A stretch of DNA of 64,000 nucleotides, from NCBI GenBank assembly GCA_946894095.1, contig OX335644.1, positions 10,397,595 to 10,461,594 of the forward strand, read 5' to 3'. Shown here piece by piece: positions 1 to 13,300 of this stretch. The stretch's first letter is position 1. Every line of letters starts with the position of its first letter. The position numbers and the translations under genes were made by a program. This DNA is from Incurvaria masculella (Eukaryota > Arthropoda > Insecta > Lepidoptera > Incurvariidae). Under the pieces are notes generated by a model that saw only the letters and a program-made list of their open reading frames with translations, did no database searches and was not told where the DNA came from.

Positions 1-1130
1 CTTTTTAATTATGAATATTGGTCGCGGTGTCTCAGTTTAATCATGACATTAATTTAATAACGAATTAGTAAACATAAATCATACAATTTTTATAATTTAT
101 CATATAAAATATATGTAATACAACAAATATTTCATAGATATATATATACCTTCCAATAAAAGTAAAAATTTCTCTTAATCAGGAACAACGGGCAGTTGCC
201 TTAAGCCATCGGGCTTGGGTCAGGTGCAAGGGAGAAAGGTTAAAATAGGATCATGTTAATTAGATCTTAGGTGTTCAGGAAACCATTCAAAATTGTAGAG
301 ACTTATTTCTTCACATCTACTGAACGATGCGGACAAGCGCATTCCATCAATAGCATTTATACACATGCGCATTCTAGTCCAATAGGAATGCGAAGAAAAT
401 AAGGTATTTTTCTCACCTACCCGCGTCCTCATAAATCTGACCATATTGGTGATATTGTGCAATGCTAATTTCTTCCCGGATCCACAAAGTGAAGCGAAAC
501 CCCAATCCCTACTTAAAATTTAATGAATATAACATTAGGTTGAAAAGCGACGTTTACATTTAATAAATGCGTTGTCAATTGGAGCACAATGAATGTGATC
601 AAAAGGTCCATGTTTCATATCCTGATTTAGACCACATTCTGACCACAAAATGTTGTCCTAATTTTTTTTAACATAGAATTGTGATTCTCCTAAATATAGA
701 TCCCACTGTTTAATTAATCTCAATTTCATGCAATAACCGGAAAATTCGTAACTAACATGAATATGAAAATATATCTTAACATAAAATTTTCTGTTAAATT
801 AAGGAATTAGGATTTGAGATTTTGATTAAAACTACAGGCATTTTCTAAACATCGAAGTTAATAAATATGGACGCAGAATTTATCGCTCGCATAAGTTATG
901 TATACCAAAACAAATATTACTGGATATTTTTGTTAATCCGTTAAAAAATCTATTAATGAATTCACAATTAGGTAAGATTTAAATGGAAGTTTTTTTCTGA
1001 ATAAAAAAGATTTTCTTTAAAAAATCGTATTTAAAATCTAAATCAAGATATTTGCCTTGATTTCGATTTGGCTCGTGTTAATAGTTTCGCTTCCTATCTG
1101 CCTATGTTTTATATCTTTTGAAATTCTCAC
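1..1130. other. no recognised feature; presumably gene A intron 5
   Basis: AT-rich DNA with no exon I can recognise. Gene A must continue on the minus strand beyond the left edge, because its exon 5 ends in phase 0 at a good donor and the later transporter exons are absent here. A 68-codon open frame at 256-462 (minus) resembles no SLC17 exon. Confidence 0.5.
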
Positions 1131-1354
1131 AGCTTGGTGAAGTTCTTCATCGTCTTGCCCCATGATGTAAAGCTTTTCGGCTGCGCTGATCGCGGGATGG
1201 TCGGCCGGCGTGGCCGCGCCGAGCGCCGCGAGCAGCGCGCCGCACGCCAGGCTCAGCGCGCCGCTCACCCAGAACGAGAACGGCCAACCGAGCGACGGAC
1301 TCCCGGCGAGGAAGCCGGCCAGTTGGAACGCCACGATGGTGCCGAATTGGGAAC
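1131..1354 (-). CDS. gene A exon 5
   Basis: 224 bp, acceptor TTTACCAG before 1354, donor GTGAGAAT after 1131. It begins in phase 1 (GSQFGTIVAFQLAGFLAG) and encodes two hydrophobic segments plus the acidic cytoplasmic stretch ending DDEELHQA. Very GC-rich beside AT-rich introns. It is almost identical to gene B exon 5 at 22854-23077, including a run of about 76 bp with no mismatch. Confidence 0.9.
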
Positions 1355-4300
1355 CTGGTAAAGGATCCTCGAATTAGTCGAATGAAAATACACATTTATG
1401 TTGAGTGCCAGTCAGATAAAACACTACAAGTTCAGATGTTTTTGCAGAAATATTAAAATTCTGAGAAAGATTTATAGGAGAGCAGACTAGCACGCTATTA
1501 ACAGAGTAGCGCGCCATTTGCAAGACTCAGCAAGCCGCCCACCCAATGTGAGAATGGCCAACCCAGCGACGGGAATCCAGGCGAATTTAGTCAGATGGAA
1601 TGCTCAATTACTGGTTTGGTTAAAAAAACCGGCCAAGAGCGATCGGACTCGAACACGAAGGGTTCCGTATACCGATACAGCCCTGTGACAGATGGACGGA
1701 CGTATGGACGGATTAACAGCAGAGGCTTAGTAAAAAGGGTTCGTTGGCACACTTTGGGGACGAAATCCTAAAAATTACCGTTTTATGGATTAAAAAAATC
1801 TCGTCCTTATTGATTTCAAAATATACTTTGCTGCTACCATTGATCAAAAAGCTACTTAAAAAACTTAAAGTTGAGAGTATAATAATATGCAAGCAGAGCT
1901 ACACTAAATGCACTTTTCTCACGACATGTTCGCAAAGCTAAAACTTACGAGAATAAATATGAGGATAATCCTACTCTTCAATTAAGGCTGTTCCGACCCA
2001 TATAAAGTTGTTTGCACACATAACGCAAAAAGTATAGCACTTTAAGCCACGAATTAATAATAAAAGTTGAATATAGTCTATAGAATATATACTTGCAGCG
2101 AAAACAATTTCACAATTTCAGGATTATTGGTTTTGTTACAATTTATTTAAATACGATTTTTATTTAACAGCGCCATCTAACGGTGTAAAACTTATAATCG
2201 GCAATTACAACGAAACCATTAAACTTGAAATTGTGAATATGTTTTCGCTGCAACTACTATGGCTATATTTAATATTTTTGATGAATTTGTGCCTTAAAGT
2301 GGAATACTTTTTGCGTTCTGTGTAAAAAAAACATTGAATGGGTCGGAACATCCTTAAGCCTTAATGATGTTACAACGAAATAGTACCATTGATTATGTAA
2401 GTGGTGAGTCGACCGCGTTCATTAACAGGAGCCCACTTGCCAAGCATGGTCTGCATGCAGGGATACAGCGCCGCCTGAGTCATGCCCTGCAGTAGCCGAC
2501 AGGAGCACACAAATTCCCAACCCTGCACATGTCCACGGAATTATATTAACTAGATTTCAATTAGGTGCTCTTGCACATTGTATCAACATACTTTTCAAAA
2601 TTCGGTCTCGTTGTCAATAAGCTTATTATTTTTAATTAATTTAATTGTTTTGAAATCGTCAAGAGAATTTCTTTCAATATTCGGATTTAGTATTTATTTA
2701 TTTTTAACTTCATTTATTTTGTTAAATTGCCTTATTACCTCAAATATTACCTACCATGATCGCAGCCCATGGAGTGATGATGGACAATAGTCCATTAACC
2801 AACAGTGAAACGAGTACAGGTAGCTTGCCTCCAAACTTCTGCGCCATAATACCCATCGGCACTTGCATTGCGGTGTAGCCGACGAAAAATGATCCTGTTA
2901 TCATTTCTTGAGTCGATTTTGACCAATTGTACGTCTGTGAATGTATGTATTATGTAAATTTTGCCTATTCAAAAGTTACAATTCAATTCGATAAATAAAC
3001 CATGTTTACCCTGTAGACAGACCATCCCAGTGTATTTTCCATGGTAGCTCTTTTGCTATTTGCTAGATCAAATGTGTGCAAGTCTTCATTTACTAGATTT
3101 ACATTATTATCGACATTAAGCTGTGATGTTTTTGTCACATTGCGGTCAGAGTCATTGATGTGAGAATTTTCTAAACCGCCATTTATAATTTCTGTTCTAT
3201 TTATGAAGTAACTTGAATTATTCGTAATTGTGCTGTATTGTGGCATGTCTTTTTGTAATATATCCGTCATAGCTACAATCGTGATACTAAGCTGCGCTCT
3301 TACGGTTAGTGAAACACTTAAACATAAAAATAGACATAACGTTTGTATGTGACGCTTTCCGAATCGTGGATTTTCTTGCTTAAGCGCTTTTGTGTCCATG
3401 AATTCTGAAAATGATTAAACACACAAATTAGTAACTACCTAACATACATATGTATGTACTAACTTATCTTTAAGAATTCATATGAATGGTTTTTTTTCGT
3501 TTAGGTTTATCACGATTATCATCTATAAATGTGTATTTAAAATAAAGTAAATTCAGGTCATATTTCAGAACATCATTAATTGACCAGTAAAGAAGAGAAA
3601 ATGAAGTTTGAAAATAATGTGATATAAAAGGTATTGGAGTTTTTTTTATGAATAACCGGTATGGGTAGCTGTGCTGAGGACCACAGGTGCTCAGAAAAGC
3701 CAAAAACACCTCGCCTCGTGAAACCACGCTCAGCGAGGGGCCATGTCAGCAGATTTGCGGTAAACGGCTGAGCTATCGAGCTGATTCAAATTACGCTTGA
3801 AGACTCCCAGGAACAGTGACCACAAATTGATACGTAAACAATTTGTTGCTCACATTGCTGGAAAAAGTTTGCGAAAAGCGTCCTCGAAGCAGTGTTGTCC
3901 TTGGCCACGATAACGCGTTCGCACACTCCGCAAAGGGTAACGCATGCGTATTTGAAGGCTTCAAATGTAGAATTGATGACGCATCTGCCATACAGCCCGG
4001 ACCTTGCACCTTGCGACTTCTTTTTGTTTCCAAGAATGAAAGGGAAACTTTTTTTTTATGCGACCTGACATGAATGGCTTATACCACACAACTACCGTTT
4101 TGATATTAGCCCAATACACCGCATTCCCGAAGGAATTAGGTACCATGCATTGAACTGGATGGAAAACACGGACATTTTTTTATTACCGCTTCGACCATAT
4201 TTTCATCTAATGCGACGACCAACCCGGGCGGGCTTAAACCCTACCACCTAGTAGGGGAAGGGGACCTATAGTGTTACATGGATTCCGAACCATGGAGCAG

Positions 4301-7300
4301 CTTGCATTCGTGACGAAATGCACTTATCAAACTCGGAAAGAGAAAGAAAGTGGTGCATGTCGGAACTGAACCCAGACCTCTGGTATGCTAGGCCAGTCCC
4401 CGCGCCACTACGCTACGAGCCGCTTTGGTTTACGATTTACGAGCCCGGAAGCCGCGGTGAATGCGTTCCACGAAGTGCATATAAGTGCATGAAGGGGCAT
4501 TTATGTACTTTGAAAAGCAATAAATATTTCACATATTATGGATTTAATATAAGTTTTAATTTTAAGTATGCCCTAAGTATCGTATATTTAAAAAATCTCA
4601 TGAGTCTCATTTATCATTTCGCCTTTTTAATAAATGTAATAGGACCCATGTTGTAATGTGATTCGAACGAAAAATATCTTTTGTTTATGGGAAATGTAGG
4701 TTAACACTCTGGGTAATGTTAAATATTTTAACGGCTAGTAATACAATAGACCTAAAAAAAATCGCTGCTTTTTTTTAATTTATCGAGCAGCACATCCATC
4801 ATTCACGCGTTATGTACTCAGGTGAACATGTTTTCACTACATACATCTGAAGGGCCAATACCGTATACCGTGGAGTGATTTTGGTGCCACACGTGTACTC
4901 ATTATAACCTTGTCCAACTAATCCTATTGAATTTATTTTTGCGACAATTCGACCTTATAGGTATTGTACCAATGGTATTGTATGGTATGGTAACTATGAA
5001 TATTGGAGGCATGTTGAATTAAAACAACAGGCCCTTTTTTAAACTTTTCTTTTAGATTTAATTTAAAGTTTCATTCATTCAGGGGATTTGGTCATTGAAG
5101 TTTTTATAATTAACACAGAAAGGGTGGTAAAAAGTTGATAAAAATTGAGCTGAATTCTAACACTACCAATTTAATTAATGGGTTTCTTCACTTTGTTTTC
5201 ATTTAATTTTGTGTTTTCATTCCTATTTTATTATCAACTTCGAAGATAGAAGAAGAGGATACACTGAGGATAAAGCCAAGCGTGCCTCAAAAACGCGGGG
5301 AGTCCTCAACAGGGTGCTCACGCCTGACCAAAAACTGCTCTTCACAAGGCGCAGATAAGGTCTTGCGTGGAGTACTGCTCGAACTTGTGGGACGGCTCAG
5401 CTAAGTATCTGCTTGGCTCGATGACAGCGTCGTGCCGTGCATTTCGTCGACGATCCCAAGGTATATCTAAATCTGGAGACACTTCATCGCCGAAGGTATG
5501 AAGGGTCTCTCGCTGTATTCTATCATCTTTACCATGGAGAATGCTCTTCGGAGCTGCATAACGCTGTCCCCCCTCCCCCTTTTTACCGCCGCACAACGTG
5601 GAACAGGCAGGGTATGCACCCATTCACCGTCGACATTTTCAAAATACGAACCCACCGATCCTCTAGATCTTTTATCGATAGGGTCGGTAAACTATGGAAT
5701 CGACTCCCTGCCGAAGTTTTTCCCTCAAAATACAACCTGGGGTCCTTCAAACATGGTGTGAAGAAGCACCTGGCCGGCCGGCATGGTTTTCGCAGCCCCT
5801 GTGAAAGTTCGAAAGCCGTCGGGCGCCTTTTTTTGAGGTCCTGGCATGCGCCATATGCCGCGCTAGGCTTCGTATGAAGCTAGACAAATTTCCGATTTCC
5901 CCCCCACCGCTCCGCTAAAAGCGAAGCAGCAGTGGCGCCGTGAATCTTAGGATAAAACTGAAATGAGATATTGTTAGAGCGACACCTATACGCCGTCGCT
6001 GGAACTTCGTGAAAGTTGTATCGATCCCGCGGCAAGTCGTCAATGATCATACAACCAATCACAAGGCTCGAGATCACCCGCCATATTATTCACATTGCTG
6101 CTAGAAAACAGCCACCATTTCGTCAGATCTCTACTTCATGAAAGGATTTACTATTTTCACTTCGATCGTCAGTAGCTGGTTGGTGTAGCGCGTGAGACGT
6201 CTTATCTGCAGTTATTGTTCGATGGGGGATGTCGGTTCGAATCCTGTAGGTTACAATTTTTTTTTTTCTGTTTTTTTACTTTTTATTGTTAAAGGTGTAT
6301 AGTATATAATTATAGCGTGGGTTAGACTTAATTGATTTACACATATAAAAAAATATTACATAACAATAGTTTTTACCTGAGAAACAATTTTAAAAATTAT
6401 AAACGTCATTTGATACAATAAAAAGTAAAATAACACTTTTAAAAAGGATAAACGTGAGACGATGGAGAAATAATTTCCATGCAACGAGCGCGCAAAAAAT
6501 GACGCCACGCGACTTACAACATTATATCGCCGTTCATAGCGCCGTAGCGCAGTGATGAAAACGGAGAAAAATCTAATTTTTTGTCTCCCAAATTGATAGG
6601 TAAATTAGTAGCGCAGTGATGAAAACGGAGAAAAATCTAATTTTTTGTCTCCCAAATTGATAGGTAAATTGATAAAAATAAGAATTATTTTTCAATAAAC
6701 CTGATGGTCGTTACGTCATTCTTCATTAGTAGTGAGAGCCGAAACAAAGGCCAAATTCCTCCCGCGGCACAAGTGAAGTAAATTTACTAAGCAGGTACCT
6801 ACGTCGCTTATTCCAAGGAATGTGACAAGTAGTGTCGACACTTTTTAGGGTTCCGTACCCAAAGGGTGAAAACGGAACCCTTTTACTAAGCCTCTGCTCT
6901 CCGTCCGTCCGTCCGTCCGTCTGTCCGTCCGTCCGTCCGTCCGTCCGTCCGTCCGTCCGTCCGTCCGTCTGTCACAGGGCTCTATCTCATGAACCGTAAT
7001 AGGTAGGCAGCTGAAATTTTCACAGAGTGTGTATTTATTTTGCCGCTATAACAACAAATAGGTAAATTAAAAAAATATATAAAAATTAAAGGGGGGCCCA
7101 TACAAAAGAAATGTGATTTTTGGTGTTGATGGTACGGAACCCTTCGTGTGCGAGTCCGACTCGCACTTGGCCCGTTTTTTTAGTTCAATTTGCTCTCCTG
7201 TGGTCGCCTGGTACGCAGTATCCTCTATTTAGCTGCTATTTGCCGCGGCAGCGAGTGCCGCGTCTTTTGTCGTTTGAACATCTTTTTTTCGACGTTGGCG

Positions 7301-10300
7301 ACGTTGTCGTCGTTGTTCGTCGTTGTTGATGTCGAAAACGGAACCCTATTACTGCGTGCAAATGTATTCGGTGCGGTGCGTACCTAGTTATGCGCTGCTC
7401 GTCGATTGTGCGCGGCGCGTACGATCGCGTGAGGTCGCGTATGCGCGCTCGTCGATTGTATCTCGTTCACTCGCGTCAGTCGCGCGGTCGCCCCGCACCG
7501 AAGTGTCTTATAATATTTGGACGCTCGTCCGCTCCGCTGTAGCGCCACAGAGCAGCGCTGTGCAACAATCGAATAACGTAGATTTGTATTCGAATGAATC
7601 GAATAACGGGAACAATCGAATAATTCGATTGTTTTTATTCGCAATCGCCTATCGCTAGTCTACGACCAGTGTTTCCAATGATATAACGAAAACTAATTTT
7701 GACATGACAGACAGGTAGATCAGGTCGGGGCGTTTATTTTGAGTGGTCGCATGATGGTTCTACTACCAGTGTTTCCCATGATATAACGAAAAAAAATTTT
7801 GACATGACAGGAAGTTAGATCAGGTCGGGGTATTTAATTTGAGTGGTCGCATGATGGGTCTGCGATCAGTGTTTCCCATGATATAACGAAAACTAATTTT
7901 GACATGACAGACAGGTAGATCAGGTCGGGGCGTTTATATTGAGTGGTCGCTTGATGGGTCTACGATCAGTGTTTCCCATGATACAACGAAAACCAATTTT
8001 GACATGACAGACAGGTAGATCAGGTCGGGGCGGTTATTTTGAGTGGTCGCATGATGGGCCTACGACCAGTGTTATCCATGATGTAACGAAAACAAATTTT
8101 GACATGACAGACGGGTAGATCAGGTCGGGACTTTTACTTTGAGTGGTCGCATCATGGGTCTACGATCAGTGTTTCCTATGATACAACGAAAACCAATTTT
8201 GACATGACAGACAGGTAGATCAAGTCGGGGCGGTTATTTTGAGTGGTCGCATGATGGGCCTACGACCAGTGTTTTCCATGATGTAACGAAAACAAATTTT
8301 GACATGACAGACGGGTAGATCAGGTCGGGACTTTTACTTTGAGTGGTCGCATCATGGGTCTACGACCAGTGCTTCCCATGATATAACGAAAACTAATTTT
8401 GACATGACAGACAGGTAGATCAGGTCGGGGCGTTTATTTTGAGTGGTCGCATGATGGGTCTAAGACCAGTGTTTCCCATGATATAACAAAAAAAAAATTG
8501 ACATTACAGACAGGTAGATTAGGTCGAGGCGTTTATTTTGAGTGGTCGCATGATGGGTCTACGACCAGTGTTTTCCATGATGTAACGAAAACAATTTTTG
8601 ACATGACAGACGGGTAGATCAGGTCGGGACTTTTACTTTGAGTGGTCGCATCATGGGTCTACGACCAGTGTTTCCCAAGATATAACGAAAACTAATTTTG
8701 ACATGACAGACAGGTAGATCAGGTCGGGGCGTTTATTTTGAGTGGTCGCATGATGGTTCTACTACCAGTGTTTCCCATGATATAACGAAAAAAAATTTTG
8801 ACATGACAGGAAGTTAGATCAGGTCGGGGCGTTTATTTTGAGTGGTCGCATGATGGGTCTGCGACCAGTGTTTCCCATGATATAACGAAAACTAATTTTG
8901 ACATGACAGCCAGGTAGATCAGGTCGGGGCGTTTATATTGAGTGGTCGCTTGATGGGTCTACGATCAGTGTTTCCCATGATATAACGAAAACCAATTTTG
9001 ACATGACAGACAGGTAGATCAGGTCGGGGCGGTTATTTTGAGTGGTCGCATGATGGGTCTACGACCAGTGTTTCCCATGATATAACGAAAACAAATTTTG
9101 ACATGACAGGAAGTTAGACCAGGTCGGGGCGTTTATTTTGAGTGGTCGCATGATGGGCCTACGACCAGTGTTTCCCATGATATAACGAAAACTAATTTTG
9201 ACATGACAGATAGGTAGATCAGGTCGGGGCGTTTATTTTGAGTGGTCGCATGATGGGTCTAAGACCAGTGTTTCCCATGATATAACAAAAAAAAATTTGA
9301 TATGACAGACAGGTAGATTGTCGCATGATGGGTCTACTACCAGTGTTTCCCATGATATAACGAAAACTAATTTTGACATGACAGACAGGTAGATCAGGTC
9401 GGGGCGGTTATTTTGAGTGGTCGCATGATGGGTCTACGACCAGTGTTTCCCATGATATAACGAAAACAAATTTTGACATGACAGGAAGTTAGACCAGGTC
9501 GGGGCGTTTATTTTGAGTGGTCGCATGATGGGCCTACGACCAGTGTTTCCCATGATATAACGAAAACTAATTTTGACATGACAGACAGGTAGATCAGGTC
9601 GGGGCGTTTATTTTGAGTGGTCGCATGATGGGTCTAAGACCAGTGTTTCCCATGATATAACAAAAAAAAATTTGATATGACAGACAGGTAGATTGTCGCA
9701 TGATGGGTCTTCTACCAGTGTTTCCCATGATATAACGAAACAAAATTTTGACATGACAGGAAGTTAAATCAGGTCGGGGCGTTTATTTTGAGTGGTCGCA
9801 TGATGGGTCTGCGACCAGTGTTTCCCATGATATAACGAAAACTAATTTTGACATGACAGACAGGTAGATCAGGTCGGGGCGTTTATTTTGAGTGGTCGCA
9901 TGATGGGTCTACGACCAGTGTTTCCCAAGCTATAACGAAAACAAATTTTGACATAACAGACAGGTAGATCAGGTCCGGGCGTTTATTTTGAGGGGTCGCA
10001 TGATGGGTCTAAGACCAGTGTTTCCCAAGCTATAACGAAAACAAATTTTGACATAACAGACAGGTAGATCAGGTCCGGGCGTTTATTTTGAGGGGTCGCA
10101 TGATGGGTCTACGACCAGTGTTTCCCATGATATAATGAAAACAAATTTTGACATGACAGGAAGTTAGACCAGGTCGGGGCGTTTATTTTGAGTGGTCGCA
10201 TGATGGGCGTAGACCAGTGTTACCCATGATATAACAAAAAAAATTTTGACATGACAGACAGGTAGATTGTCGCATGATGGGTCTACTACCAGTGTTTCCC

Positions 10301-13300
10301 ATGATATAACGAAACAAAATTTTGACATGACAGGAAGTTAGATCAGGTCGGGGCGTTTATTTTGAGTGGTCGCATGATGGGTCTGCGACCAGTGTTTCCC
10401 ATGATATAACGAAAACTAATTTTGACATGACAGACAGGTAGATCAGGTCGGGGCGTTTATTTTGAGTGGTCGCATGATGGGTCTGCGACCAGTGTTTCCC
10501 ATGATATAACGAAAACTAATTTTGACATGACAGACAGGTAGACCAGGTCGGGGCGTTTATTTTGAGTGGTCGCATGATGGGTCTACGACCAGTGTATTCC
10601 ATGATATAACGAAAACAAATTTTGACATGACACGAAGTTAGACCAGGACGGGGCGTTTATTTTGAGTGGTCGCATGATGGTCTACGACCGGTGTTTCCCA
10701 TGATATAACGAAAACAAATTTTGACATGACAGACAAGTAGACCAGGTCGGGGCGTTTATTTTGAGTGGTCGCATGATGGGCCTACGACCAGTGTTTCCCA
10801 TGATATAACGAAAACTAATTTTGACATGACAGACAGGTAGATCAGGTCGGGGTGTTTATTTTGAGTGGTCGCATGATGGGTCTACGACCAGTGTTTTCCA
10901 TGATGTAACGAAAACAAATTTTGACATGACAGACGGGTAGATCAGGTCGGGACTTTTACTTTGAGTGGTCGCATCATGGGTCTACGACCAGTGTTTCCCA
11001 AGATATAACGAAAACTAATTTTGACATGACAGACAGGTAGATCAGGTCGGGGCGTTTATTTTGAGTGGTCGCATGATGGGTCTACGACCAGTGTTTCCCA
11101 TGATATAACGAAAACAAATTTTGACATGACAGGAAGTTAGATCAGGTCGGGGCATTTATTTTGAGTGGTCGCATGATGGGTCTACGACCAGTGTTTCCCA
11201 AGCTATAACGAAAACAAATTTTGACATGACAGACAGGTAGATCAGGTCCGGGCGTTTATTTTGAGTGGTCGCATGATGGGTCTACGACCAGTGTTTCCCA
11301 TTATGTATCGAAAACAAATTTTGACATGACAGGAAGTTAGACCAGGTCGGGGCGTTTATTTTGAGTGGTCGCATGATGGTCTACGACCGGTGTTTCCCAT
11401 GATATAACGAAAACTAATTTTGACATGACAGACAGGTAGATCAGGTCGGGACGTTTACTTTGAGTGGTCGCATCATGGGTCTATGACCAGTGTTTCCCAA
11501 GCTATAACGAAAACAAATTTTGACATGACAGGAAGTTGGATCAGGTCGGGGCGTTTATTTTGAGTGGTCGCATGATGGGTCTACGACCAGTGTTTCCCAT
11601 GATATAACGAAAACAAATTTTGACATGACAGGGAAGGTAAATCAGGTCGGAGCGTTTATTTTGAGTGGTCGCATGATGGGTCTACGACAAATGTTTCCCC
11701 AGATATAGCGAAAACATATTTGGTCATGACATGACATGTACAACACATGAAATTGAACTGAACCGTTCCTCCGAGATTATTATTGGAGTTTCTTTTCGTC
11801 ATAGAATTTATTTTATTTTATTTTATTATATTTTTAATTTTTATTATTATTTTATTTTAGCTATTTGTTGTTATAGCGGTAAAATAAATACATACTCCGT
11901 GAACATTTCAGCTGCCTACCTAAGGCCCTGTGACAGACGGACGGACGGACAGCGGAGGCTTAGTAATAGGGTTTCGTTTTCACCCTTTGGGTACGGTACC
12001 CTAAAAACGAACCAACAAAACACAACATATTATTTATGTCATTTATTCTTTTCACGGAGTTTTCCTTCTGTTCATGTTATTAATTATTCTGTGCCGCCGA
12101 CAAAAACTACAAAAATCCGCCCGCCGAGCTATCTGCCAAGGTCATGTGACTTGTCCTGTTGCGACCCGTCCGCAATGGACGTACTTGCAGACGCACGTTC
12201 CACGGGGAGGCGGATATTTGCGGCTGCCCCAATACTCGTAGTGCCAGCTAGGCTTGAGAAGGAGAATTTGGCATGATTACGTAACGACAGTCGTGGCACA
12301 ATGGTTTTAGTGTCGTATTTTTGCTGCGAAGTTGAGAACCACACATATCGAAGTTCGGTTCCTGGAAACATCTCTTTTTTTATATTATAACGAATATTTT
12401 ATTTATTTATTATATTTTTATTTATTTATATCTTGCTAACCGAACGTTACTAACCAGTGTCAATTATTTCGGCTTTAGACCTCAATAACATTTGATTGAG
12501 AATTTTACAGCGCCATCTATGAAGTTCTGCTGATGCTCGTAGGAATTTGGTTCGGAACTTTGTTACTGTCGCGATCCCGAAAGCGATCTCCGCGTGCGGA
12601 GAGTCGTGCGGAGAGGCGTGCGCCCGCTTCGAAACATCGCAGCGGACTGAGGCTACCGAAATGGCGATAGATAGTCGCCAAGAGAACGAAAGGGAAAGGG
12701 ATACTTTACGGTGCTCAGAAATTTTGTCGTAAGTCCAAAATTCATTTTTTTGATGCTTTGAATGAAAAATTGTGTCCAAATGCAATAATAATCATTCAAA
12801 AATTTGAAAATCATGATGCAAATATAATGTGAGATTACTAGCACTGTAATTAATACCAATTCTGAGAAATAAAGCATAATGTGAAAAAATCGACCTATTT
12901 TCGCGATTTTTTTTCTATCGGGCCAATGTTATGCTATTGGAACAATAATCATTCAGATTAAGCGGATATAAGTGAAGTTTCATATCACGCAATTTTAGCA
13001 TGATCAGTTCAATATTCTCTGAGAAATTAAGACAAAGCTAAGTGCGATTTAGCGTCATACGGAGCCTTAACATAAAAACAACTGGATGGAAAACACGATA
13101 TTTTTTTGCATTGCCGCTTCAACCATAGTTTGTGCGGTGGTACCAACTTACCCCTCGTAGCGGAAGAGGACCTACAGTTTTACATGGGTTCAGAACCACG
13201 GAACAGCTCGAATTCGTAACGAAATGCACTTATCAAACACAGAAAGTGAAAGAAAGTGGTGCATGACAGGGGCGAGGATTTGAACCCATTACCTCTCGCA

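Noticed and set aside
1134..1395. Arg/Ala-rich open frames on both strands at 1134-1361 (+) and 1147-1395 (-)
   Set aside because: Shadows of the GC-rich gene A exon 5 in other frames.
6166..6252. Functional tRNA gene
   Set aside because: Perfect B box but the stems do not pair; SINE head is more likely.
7662..11730. CRISPR-like regular repetition
   Set aside because: Units are contiguous 100-bp copies with no unique spacers, in eukaryotic DNA; this is a satellite.
12286..12372. Functional tRNA gene
   Set aside because: Box-like motifs only, no cloverleaf.
12450..12785. 111-codon minus-strand ORF with an overlapping plus-strand frame
   Set aside because: No domain or splice support; likely composition effect in a GC-richer patch.
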